Assembly: GCA_016218925.1 (NCBI GenBank)
Contig: JACRCR010000208.1
Span: 1 to 43,285 of the forward strand
From: Deltaproteobacteria bacterium
GTDB lineage: Bacteria > Desulfobacterota > Binatia > UBA1149 > CAITLU01
Direction of reading: 5' to 3'
DNA length: 43,285 nt
The notes under the pieces were generated by a model. The model was not told the origin of the DNA and ran no database searches. It worked only from the letters and a program-made list of their open reading frames with translations. The position numbers were made by a program, and so were the translations under genes. This document shows, piece after piece, positions 1-7,364 of the stretch (position 1 is the first letter of the stretch; every line of letters begins with the position of its first letter).

Positions 1-752
1 ACTTCTCCATTCTCGATCAGTGGACGACTCGAGCCTTGCGCCCAATAGATCTCGCCGTTCTTGTCGATGACGCGATACTCGAGACTCGCGGGGTGTCCCG
101 CCAGCGTCCCGGCGAAGCTGCTTTCGACCGCGGGCAGGTCCTCCGGATGGATGAAAGTGCGCAGGTCGCGGCCGATGCACTCCTCGGGCGTGTACCGCGA
201 GACGCGTTCGATGGCGGGGCTGATGTATGTGAAGCGACCCGAGAGATCGCACGAATAGACCACATCGCTCAGATTCTCGACGATGCCCCGAAGACGCTGC
301 TCCATCGCACGTAGCGCTTCTTCCTTCTTCTTGCGCTCGGAGACGTCGACCATGATCCCGCGAAGCTTGGAAGTCTCGCCGTTCTCGACGACCACCGTGA
401 CGATGTCGCGCAACCACACTACGCGGTCATCGGCGGCGAGCATCCGGTACTCGAAGTCGTGGCCGCGCTGGGCTCGTGTGGCGTGGATGCAGTAGCGTAC
501 CGCCCACTCGCGATCGTCGGGGTGGATGTGGTCGCGCCAGAAATCGGGCTCGAGCCAGCGCTTCAGCGGATAGCCGAGCAGGCGCTCGGCCTGTTGGCTG
601 ACGAACGAGAACCGCAATGTGGCGGCGTCGGCTTCCCAGACGATGCCGTCTATCGAAGCGACGAGTTGTTCGTAGCGCTTCTGCGACTCGCGCAGTTCCA
701 GCTGCGCCGGTGTGGCGTCGTCGACCAGTCGGGCCGTGCTGTCCCCAGACAC
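1..752 (-). CDS. PAS-domain sensor protein, N-terminal part (runs off the window)
   Basis: I read this by translating the minus strand. After a short N-terminal tail, a helix (QLELRESQKRYEQLV) leads into a first PAS/PAC unit with the motifs FVSQQAERLLGYP, IHPDDRE, FEYRML and GIMVDVSERKK. A second PAS follows (VENLSDVVYSCD, FTYISPAIERV, IHPEDLP, LEYRVIDKNGEIYWAQGS) and is still open at base 1. Tandem PAS-PAC units of this kind normally feed a histidine kinase or GGDEF/EAL output, which would lie outside the window, so the output is unknown. No signal peptide or membrane segment precedes the first PAS, so the visible part is cytosolic. I chose the GTG at 752 because an in-frame stop lies about 75 bases upstream and no ATG falls between; no strong ribosome binding site is visible. 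glnS ends 73 bases upstream on the same strand, so read-through from glnS is possible. Confidence 0.75.
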   Translation of the reverse strand, partial: MSGDSTARLVDDATPAQLELRESQKRYEQLVASIDGIVWEADAATLRFSFVSQQAERLLGYPLKRWLEPDFWRDHIHPDDREWAVRYCIHATRAQRGHDFEYRMLAADDRVVWLRDIVTVVVENGETSKLRGIMVDVSERKKKEEALRAMEQRLRGIVENLSDVVYSCDLSGRFTYISPAIERVSRYTPEECIGRDLRTFIHPEDLPAVESSFAGTLAGHPASLEYRVIDKNGEIYWAQGSSRPLIENGE

Positions 753-825
753 GCGCCCACTTTGCTCGCTCGCCGCGCGGTAAGCCAGCCGATTCAGCCG
801 CGCGGCGCGGGAAGCTCGGGCGACT

Positions 826-2595
826 TCAGCCGGCGCCGCCGCGCCTCAGTACGTTGGCCCACTCGTCCTTGAGCGTGGCGGTGCGGTTCAGCACCAGAGC
901 GCCCGCGCGCGAGTCGGGGTCGACGGTGAAATAGCCCATCCGTTCGAACTGGAATGTCTGCCCCGGCGCGGCTGATGCCAGGCTCGGTTCCAACTTTGTC
1001 TCCGTATTAAGTTCGAGCGAGTTCGGATTGAGGCAGTCGAAGACGCTTCCGCCCTCCTCGACCCTCGCCGGGTTCTCGCGCGTGAAGAGCTGGTTGTACA
1101 GGCGCACCTCGGCGCTCAGCGCGTGCGCGGCCGAGACCCAGTGAAGCGTCGCCTTTACCTTGCGCCCGTCGGGCGCGTTGCCGCCGGTGGTGGCCGGATC
1201 GTAGGTGCAACGAAGCTCGGTGATCTCGCCGGCGTCGTTCTTCACCACGCCGGTGCAGGTGATGAAGTAACCGTAACGCAGTCTCACCTCGCGTCCCGGC
1301 GCCAGCCGGAAGAATTTCTTCGGCGGGTCTTCCTGGAAGTCTTCGCGCTCGATGTAGAGTTCGCGCGAGAATGGAACCTTGCGGGTGCCGGCGCCGGGGT
1401 CTTCGGGGTTGTTGACCGCGTCGAGGTGCTCGACGCGGCCCTCGGGGTAGTTCTCGATCACCACTTTGAGAGGCCGCAGCACGCCCATCACGCGCGGCGC
1501 GCTGCGGTTGAGATCGTCGCGCACGCAGAACTCGAGCTGCGCGAACTGCACCAGGTTGTCACTGCGCGCGATGCCGATGCTCTCGCAAAAGGCGCGGATG
1601 GAGGCCGGCGTGTAGCCGCGCCGGCGCATGCCGCAGATGGTGGGCATGCGCGGGTCGTCCCAGCCGCTCACGCGGCCCTCTTCGACCAGCAGCCGCAGCG
1701 TACGCTTGCTCATCACCGTGTTGGTGAGGTTCAGGCGTGCGAACTCGATCTGGCGCGGGCGCGAGGGCAGGGCGCTCAGATCGACCTGGTCGAGCACCCA
1801 GTCGTACAGTGCGCGGTTGGGCACGAACTCGAGCGTACACAGCGAGTGCGTGATGCCTTCGATCGCGTCGGAGAGGCAGTGCGCGAAGTCGTACATCGGA
1901 TAGATGCACCACTTGTCGCCGCTGCGGTGATGCGAGGAGTGCTGGATGCGGTAGATCACCGGGTCGCGCATCACGATGTTGGGCGAGGCCATGTCGATCC
2001 GGGCGCGCAGCGTTCGCGCGCCGCCGGCGAACTCGCCGGCGCGCATGCGACGGAACAGGTCGAGGTTCTCCTGTACCGAGCGACCTCGCCACGGGCTCTC
2101 GCGGCCGGGCTGGGTCAGCGTGCCGCGATACTCGCGCATCTGCTCTGCGTCCAGATCGCAGACGAAGGCCTTGCCGTTGGCGATCAGTTCTTCGGCGAAC
2201 AGGTAGAGGCGCTCGAAGTAGTCGGCCGCGTGATAAAAGTGCTCGCCCCAGTCAAACCCGAGCCAGCGCACGTCCTGCGTGATCGAGTCGACGTACTCGA
2301 CGTCTTCCTTGCTCGGGTTGGTGTCGTCCATGCGCAGGTGGCAGCGCCCGCCGTTCTCGGCCGCCACGGTGAAGTTCAGGCAGATCGCCTTGGCGTGGCC
2401 GATGTGGAGGTAGCCGTTGGGCTCGGGGGGAAAGCGCGTGACGATTGTTCGCGGGGGTCGGCCCGCGGCGAGGTCGCTGGCGAGGTCGGCGGCGACTATC
2501 TGGCGGATGAAGTCGGTCCCGGCCGGGGCGGGCGCCGCCCCCGAGGTCGTTGGCGGGGCAGGCGACGGGGACTTGGGCTGGTTGTCGGTGGGCAC
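826..2595 (-). CDS. glnS: Glutaminyl-tRNA synthetase
   Basis: Class I aminoacyl-tRNA synthetase charging tRNA-Gln directly with glutamine in the cytosol. The 589 residues are slightly longer than the roughly 550-residue bacterial enzyme because of a Pro/Ala-rich N-terminal tail of about 45 residues. The HIGH-type signature [15 protein letters not shown] sits near residue 55 and the KMSKS-type loop appears as VMSKRTL near residue 295. In between are the expected catalytic blocks ([36 protein letters not shown]). The C-terminal half is the two-barrel anticodon-binding domain ([25 protein letters not shown]). The start is GTG, preceded by an AGAGGAA ribosome binding site. GlnS is patchily distributed in bacteria, many of which use the GatCAB amidotransferase instead; it is generally thought to have been acquired from eukaryotes. 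Confidence 0.96.
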   Translation of the reverse strand: MPTDNQPKSPSPAPPTTSGAAPAPAGTDFIRQIVAADLASDLAAGRPPRTIVTRFPPEPNGYLHIGHAKAICLNFTVAAENGGRCHLRMDDTNPSKEDVEYVDSITQDVRWLGFDWGEHFYHAADYFERLYLFAEELIANGKAFVCDLDAEQMREYRGTLTQPGRESPWRGRSVQENLDLFRRMRAGEFAGGARTLRARIDMASPNIVMRDPVIYRIQHSSHHRSGDKWCIYPMYDFAHCLSDAIEGITHSLCTLEFVPNRALYDWVLDQVDLSALPSRPRQIEFARLNLTNTVMSKRTLRLLVEEGRVSGWDDPRMPTICGMRRRGYTPASIRAFCESIGIARSDNLVQFAQLEFCVRDDLNRSAPRVMGVLRPLKVVIENYPEGRVEHLDAVNNPEDPGAGTRKVPFSRELYIEREDFQEDPPKKFFRLAPGREVRLRYGYFITCTGVVKNDAGEITELRCTYDPATTGGNAPDGRKVKATLHWVSAAHALSAEVRLYNQLFTRENPARVEEGGSVFDCLNPNSLELNTETKLEPSLASAAPGQTFQFERMGYFTVDPDSRAGALVLNRTATLKDEWANVLRRGGAG

Positions 2596-2780
2596 GCGAA
2601 GGTTCCTCTTGGCTCGTGGGCCTGGTCAGCGGTCGGCCTGGTCTCGTCGCCGGCCACGTCTGTAAGGCGCGGGGTCTGGCGAGCTGCTGGCCGGCGGGCG
2701 CTTCGGGCGCGCCGGGTCAGCGAGGCCTAAAGGCGCAGAGGATACGCGTTGCGGCAGGTTCGGACAAAAGGCCGGCGGTC

Positions 2781-2996
2781 TCAGTACAGCGGCGACCACG
2801 AGCCGCTGAGGGCCAGGGTAGCCCCGAGCGCAACGTCGATCACGAACAGCAGCACCAGTGCGCGCAGCAACGCATTCATCGCTTCGGAGTCGAGAATGCG
2901 AGCGAGCGTATCGCCGCTGCGTGCGCGCGGGTAACGGTCAACTGCTACGAAAGGATTCTTGGTGATCCGGCCACGGCCGGGGCGTCTCGAGAACAT
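2781..2996 (-). CDS. Small single-pass membrane protein, unknown function
   Basis: A 71-residue ORF beginning MFSRRPGRGRITKNPF and ending with a hydrophobic helix (ALLRALVLLFVIDVALGATL) followed by a short tail, GSWSPLY. The basic N-terminus and single C-terminal helix suggest an inner-membrane protein with its N-terminus in the cytoplasm. I chose the ATG at 2996 over an in-frame one at 3023 because it has a near-ideal ribosome binding site (GGGGGAAGG) a few bases upstream. It lies about 185 bases upstream of glnS on the same strand. I do not recognise a family; the start context and the clean helix are the case for it being real. Confidence 0.5.
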   Translation of the reverse strand: MFSRRPGRGRITKNPFVAVDRYPRARSGDTLARILDSEAMNALLRALVLLFVIDVALGATLALSGSWSPLY

Positions 2997-3240
2997 TGCC
3001 TTCCCCCTTTGTGTGTACCCCAAGCGACCCGCGGTCCGCCCATCAAGGGCCGCAGGCGCAGGGACGAGGCAACGTCCGGGCGCATGAGACTCCTCTTGCG
3101 CGACGTGATCAAGCGAAAAGTGCTTCAGAGGTTGCGCAAATCGTCAAGATATTTCACTCGGATGCGCGCTGTGCTCTCGCGCGTCACTTCTTATGACGGA
3201 CAAAGCGTCGGGGCCGTTACGATTGCGGTGACGCAGCCGG

Positions 3241-4017
3241 TTGCCGCGCCGGCGGTCGCTCGCGCGCAGTGCCGATCGATGCGGCCTGTCGGCCTCGCCA
3301 CCGCGCAAGCTATTCCGCTTCGAAACAGCGAATCGCTTGCGACTCTGGGGTGACCGGCCGGCCGTCGCTACGATCGACCGACGACGCTGCGAGCCTGCGG
3401 CGCGCGGGCCTGTGGCGCCCGCCGCTGCGTTGGTGCGCGGCTCGGTGCGCATCGAGGATGACCCGCCGCAGACCGTCGACCTGTTCGGTATCGACGTCTT
3501 GCAGAGAGAGGTGCTCGAACTCTTCGATGTCGACGTCATCGAGAGGACCAAGGACGACTTCACGATCATCAACGACCCGCGCGCCGTGTTCGTCACCCGC
3601 AAGCTTGCCGATGAACGCGGCTTGCGGCTCCAGGACAAGGTTCGGATCAGCGGTGTCGACGGGCTTCACGAGTACACGGTAAGGGGCATCTTTGCCGCCC
3701 GTGGTCTCGGTGAGGTCCTGGGTGGACGTCTGGTGGCGATGTATCTGGCGGCAGCGCGGCCGGTGGTAGGCACGCGAGGCGATCTGGAGGTCTCGCTGGT
3801 CGATCAGATCGCCTCGCGCCTCGGCGCCAGCGCGGACCGCGACCTTGTGCAGCGTCAGCTCCAGGAACTGGTCGGCGCGTCGCTGATCGTCGCCGAACCG
3901 CTGCGGCGCAGGGCGGTAGCCGAGCGCACGGTGCGCGGGCTGCGCGCCACGCTGGTGAATAACGTGTCCTTCCGTCAGCCGAGAAGGCCTGTCAGCCGGC
4001 GGCGGCAGTGCCGGTGA
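3241..4017 (+). pseudogene. Remnant of an ABC transporter permease (periplasmic core of the FtsX/MacB type)
   Basis: From about base 3350 the frame reads like the extracytoplasmic core of a FtsX/MacB-type permease: ALVRGSVRIEDDPPQTVDL, a block on allowed and forbidden values (DPRAVFVTRKLADERGL), then VRGIFAARGLGEVLGGRLVA and AERTVRGLRATLVN. Such permeases have an N-terminal membrane helix before this core and three membrane helices after it. Here the N-terminal helix is missing, with low-complexity Arg-rich sequence in its place. Homology stops at about base 3960, exactly where the fourth-quarter helices should begin, and the frame ends in SRRRQCR. I see no membrane segments and no good start; the ORF limits given are just the open frame. 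It is very likely a dead fragment. It runs towards the ATPase remnant on the opposite strand, whereas the two genes of such transporters are normally co-directional, so a rearrangement or deletion probably broke the locus. Confidence 0.6.
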
Positions 4018-4505
4018 GTGATATGTCCTCGGTGATTTTCCCGTCGCTCACCCGCACGATCCGATCGCAGAAAGAACCCCAGACCGGGTCATGCGTGACG
4101 ACCAGCGTCGTTACTCCGAGTTCCTCGTTGAGTCGCCGCAGCAGCTCGAATCTGACGGCCGGCGATCGAGTCGAGGTTCCCGGTCGGTTCGTCCGCGAGT
4201 ACGACAGACGGAGCGATCGCGAGTGCGCGTGCGATCGCGACTCTCTGCATTTCTCCGCCTGAGAGCGCGTTGGCCGGATGATCTTTTCGGTGCGTCATTC
4301 CGACGAGTTCCAGAGCTTTCGCGACCCTCTCGCGCTCTTCGTGGTGTGGCACCGCATCCAGGCGCAGCGGCAGCGCGACGTTTTCTTCGGCGGTCAGGTA
4401 CGGTAGCAGATTGAAGAACTGGAAGATGATGCCGATCTCGCGAAGTGCTTCGACCTGCGTGGCGCCTTTGCCAAAGGTCTTTCGAACACCGTCGAAGCGG
4501 ATCAC
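3992..4505 (-). pseudogene. Broken ABC transporter ATPase (LolD/MacB-type), Walker A deleted and frameshifted
   Basis: The frame opens with VIRFDGVRKTFGKG and then VEALRE, where a LolD-type ATPase should continue into Walker A. Instead it jumps directly to IGIIFQFFNLLPYLTAEENV, the Q-loop region, so roughly 50 residues including the P-loop are gone without loss of frame. The signature (LSGGEMQRVAIARAL) and Walker B (VVLADEPTGNLDS) are intact. Just after GRQI the frame shifts near base 4160: the reading ends in random sequence, while the adjacent frame continues as FELLRRLNEELGVTTLVVT with the H-loop THDP and a normal C-terminus stopping at 3992. Two independent lesions make this a pseudogene. 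It begins 15 bases after the PadR stop, so it was once an operon partner of that regulator. The GTG at 4505 is the likely original start; an ATG at 4562 overlaps padR. Confidence 0.8.
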
Positions 4506-4519
4506 GTTGCGGGGGGACC

Positions 4520-5068
4520 TCAGCCTTGCCGGATCAATCGGCGCTCGATGCTTTCGAGCCATGACAGGTCCGCTCTGACGCGCATTTCCGCGCCGTCCAG
4601 GATGATCTCGGTGGCCCGCATGTCGACGCCGGCCTTCTCCAGTCGTCGCCGTCGTCTGGTGATCCGCGCGAGTCTGGTCAGGTAGATGCTCCGTTGCTGC
4701 TTGATCATCGTATACACGCGGTCGATGTCGTCAGGTCCGAGGAACAGCAGTTTGAGGATCAATTCGTCGCGCAGGGGTTGCGCGTCCTCGCGCACGGGAG
4801 CCAGGAGCCAGTCATCCAGATTCTGTCTGCCGTTCTGCGTGATCCGGTAGACTTTCCGGTTGGGGCGCCCCTTCTGGATCTCGTCCTCAACGGAGAGCTC
4901 GCCTGCCTTCTCCAGTTCGTCGAGCATCCGATAGAGGCGCCCGTAGTTGAGCGACCAGAACTCGTCGGCGATGGCTTCGCATTCGCCCCTCAGGCGGTAG
5001 CCGTGGATGCCCTCGGTTTTCGAGGCGATCAGGCCGAGCACGGCGTAACGAAGATTTCCTGCCGACAT
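4520..5068 (-). CDS. PadR-family transcriptional regulator
   Basis: 182 residues with the N-terminal winged helix of PadR proteins (LRYAVLGLIASKTEGIHGYR, SLNYGRLYRMLDELEKAGEL, GRPNRKVYRITQNG) and a long helical C-terminal dimerisation region (from about residue 90, with DELILKLLFLGPDDIDRV and a terminal LSWLESIERRLIRQG). PadR proteins are dimeric repressors that often control neighbouring multidrug or ABC transporter genes in response to small molecules. The start ATG at 5068 has an AGGGGGAA ribosome binding site; a longer frame extends upstream but is low-complexity and rejected. It is intact although the ABC ATPase directly downstream is dead, so it may now act elsewhere or only on itself. 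Confidence 0.88.
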   Translation of the reverse strand: MSAGNLRYAVLGLIASKTEGIHGYRLRGECEAIADEFWSLNYGRLYRMLDELEKAGELSVEDEIQKGRPNRKVYRITQNGRQNLDDWLLAPVREDAQPLRDELILKLLFLGPDDIDRVYTMIKQQRSIYLTRLARITRRRRRLEKAGVDMRATEIILDGAEMRVRADLSWLESIERRLIRQG

Positions 5069-5853
5069 CGCGCGTTCCCCCTGTCGGGTAGTATCCAGGC
5101 GATGCAAACACGATGGCGGCGCCCAGGTCAACGCGATCGCGAACTCCTGCGCGAGAATTTGTTCTGGTTGGAGATAGCTCTTCCGGCCGCTTGCGCGAGA
5201 CGCGCGCACCGGCCGGAGCGGGGCAGGGGGAGGAGGCTGAAAGACGAGTTGGGACGTGGTTCCGACGAGGGGGTCCGGATGGGAGCCGGCACTCCGCTCG
5301 AAACAATTTAGGCCGCGATCCGGCCGGTGCGCGTCCCAAACAGTGAGCCGCGACCCGGCGAGCGTCAAGGCCGCAGAGCGCTGTGGTCGGGCGGCGTGCG
5401 CGGGGCGCCGCTGTAGCATCGCTGCGCGGCCTTGCGGCTGCTGGTGGTGCGCCTGGCACGACCGCTTGGATTTCGGTCAGCGTCGCCGCATTGGCTTGTA
5501 ATAATCGACTATTGGGAGCGACATCTCGACTTCACCCGAGTTCGATCCGGGCGCGCTGTCGTGGCCTCTCGCCGTCCCGGGGGCGGCCCGCCGCGAGCCC
5601 CGATCGGCGAGAAATTCTTCGCGCGTTGGCGCCGACTAACACTTGTTCGGGAGGTGCGGGATCAGCCCCGCGGTTATATGGCCGCGCCGGCGCGGACCGC
5701 GCCCGATTGCGAGCCTCGCAGCCGGCCGCGGACTTCCGGCCCGCCGAGCAGGGTGGTCCCCACGGCGAGGTCCGTCCTGTCCCTCACAGAGAGCCGCGGC
5801 GACCTCGCGTTTGGTCATTGCCTACAGCCTGTCAGCCCGGCAAACTTTGCGGC
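5069..5853. other. Long intergenic region between padR (minus) and the DUF1329 gene (plus)
   Basis: About 785 bases between divergent genes. Open frames here are Arg/Pro/Ala-rich with no family-like segments, so I see no convincing gene. A short AT-rich island (about 5498-5513, TGTAATAATCGACTAT) stands out in otherwise GC-rich sequence and is a candidate promoter element, but I cannot pair it with a well-spaced -35 box. The region should hold the divergent promoters of padR and the DUF1329 gene. Confidence 0.4.
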
Positions 5854-7155
5854 ATGCCAACTTCTGTGGTCCCCCGTCTCGCGGCCCTGGTTGCGTCCGC
5901 GAGCCTCCTCCTCGTCTACCCGTGCCCGCAGGTCCGCGCCGAGGTCTCCCCGGGCGAGCAGATCACCAAGGCCAACTCGGACAAGATCGAGGGCCTGGTC
6001 TCGCCGGGCGTCAAGTGGTGCGTCGACAACGGCATGGACATGGACATCGCCAAGACCGAGCCGATTCCGATCCCGGCCGACTACAAGGCCGCCACCGAGA
6101 AGTACTCGGCCCAGGTAAAGCTCAACGCCAACAACACGCTCGACAACTGGGTGGCTGGCAAACCATTCCCGATAATCGATCCGAACGACCCTCAGGCCGC
6201 GCAGAAGATCATGTACGACTTCGAGCGCACCCATTACTTCACCGAGACTCTCGACCTTCACCTGACCGACGCCGATACCGGTAACCTCTACATCGACGCC
6301 AACGGCAACCGTCACTACAACGTCGAACGCCACTTCGTGCCCGACTGGCTGCGCGTGCTGCGTTTCCAGGGCCGCATCAAGAACGAACCCAAACCCGACA
6401 TTCTTCCCAACAACGACCAGGTCTTCCAGAAGGGCGGGCTGTATCCGCTGATCGAGCCCTTCGATCTGAAGGGCGTGGGCGGAGTGTCGTTTCGCTATCT
6501 GGACCAGACCAAGCAGGACGACACCTGGTTGTATCTCCCGTTCGTACGGCGCGTGCGCCGCATGTCGAGCGCACAGCGCAGCGACGCGCTGTTCGGCCAG
6601 GACATCGACGTCGACAGTTTCGGCGGCTACGCCGGACAGATTCCGTGGTTCACCTGGAAATTTCTCGGCGAGAAACCGCTGTTGATGTCGCTGCACGGCC
6701 AGCGCCTGCCGCCCAGGCCTTGCTCCAAAGACGGAGGGATGACGTTCTGCGAGCCGTGGGAGCTGCGTCCCGCCGTCTACATCGTCGAAGGCAAACCCAA
6801 GGCGAGCGGCTACGCCTACTCGAAGCGCATCATCTATCTCGACAAGGAATCGAACATCATCGGCTACTCGGATCTGTTCGATCAGGGCGGACAGCTCTGG
6901 AAGACGGTGATGATCAGCTTCCGCGTCGACAAGAAGCCCAATCCCAAGGTGGACTACTCCTATGACGAGCAGCGCATGTTCGCGTATGCGTACTCGGTGA
7001 TCGATACGCAGCTCATGCACGGCACGCGCGTGGCGATCCCGGGCATCGCGTTTCAGAACGAGGCGGGCTGGTACCTGGATCTCGGCATGGACGCGCCGAC
7101 CTCGGTGCGCGAGGACTGGTTCTCGATCGCGGGGCTCATCCAGGCGGGGCGCTGA
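5854..7155 (+). CDS. Secreted DUF1329 family protein
   Basis: 433 residues: a signal peptide (hydrophobic core LAALVASASLLLVYP, likely cleaved after VRA near residue 29), then the DUF1329 domain through to the end. Characteristic stretches are SPGEQITKANSDKIEGLVSP, GVKWCVDNGM, WLYLPFVRRVRRMSSAQRSD followed by DALFGQDIDVDSFGGYAG, and KRIIYLDKESNIIGYSDLFD. DUF1329 has a lipoprotein-sorting-like fold related to LolA/LolB and acts in the periplasm or at the outer membrane; its ligand is unknown, though the family often sits beside DUF1302 proteins and RND exporters. Neither partner is present here; the next gene is a secreted sulfatase 209 bases downstream. The ATG at 5854 is chosen because it starts the signal peptide directly; its ribosome binding site is weak. 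Confidence 0.88.
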   Translation: MPTSVVPRLAALVASASLLLVYPCPQVRAEVSPGEQITKANSDKIEGLVSPGVKWCVDNGMDMDIAKTEPIPIPADYKAATEKYSAQVKLNANNTLDNWVAGKPFPIIDPNDPQAAQKIMYDFERTHYFTETLDLHLTDADTGNLYIDANGNRHYNVERHFVPDWLRVLRFQGRIKNEPKPDILPNNDQVFQKGGLYPLIEPFDLKGVGGVSFRYLDQTKQDDTWLYLPFVRRVRRMSSAQRSDALFGQDIDVDSFGGYAGQIPWFTWKFLGEKPLLMSLHGQRLPPRPCSKDGGMTFCEPWELRPAVYIVEGKPKASGYAYSKRIIYLDKESNIIGYSDLFDQGGQLWKTVMISFRVDKKPNPKVDYSYDEQRMFAYAYSVIDTQLMHGTRVAIPGIAFQNEAGWYLDLGMDAPTSVREDWFSIAGLIQAGR

Positions 7156-7291
7156 CGCGCGCTGCGGACGCGGGGCGCCGAACGCCCGTTCGCGGCCCGG
7201 GCGCGGAAACCAACTAGACAGTGGGGGCCCCCTGGGGCACAAGAAAAGGCTGTCGCGATCCAGCCCACACAGGGCGGCGCGCGGCGAGAGG

Positions 7292-7310
7292 ACCGGCCCC
7301 CGGGGCCGGT
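7292..7310. repeat. Perfect inverted repeat between the DUF1329 and sulfatase genes
   Basis: ACCGGCCCC and its exact reverse complement GGGGCCGGT flank a single C, giving a GC-only hairpin of about 8 pairs with a 3-base loop. It lies 55 bases before the sulfatase start and has no T-tract, so it is a weak terminator candidate; a leader hairpin or protein site is equally possible. Confidence 0.4.
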
Positions 7311-7364
7311 GCGAAGGGGCGGCGCCGGCCCACGGCGCGCGGCCCAGCAACTGGAGGTCGGACA

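Noticed and set aside
1123-2730. A 535-residue open frame on the plus strand opposite glnS
   Set aside because: GC-rich antisense shadow: Val/Ala/Arg/His-rich, no family-like motifs, while the minus-strand glnS has all its signatures.
4520-5419. A longer padR starting at 5419
   Set aside because: The additional 117 codons are Pro/Arg/Ala-rich, and the ATG at 5068 has a good ribosome binding site and the normal PadR N-terminus.
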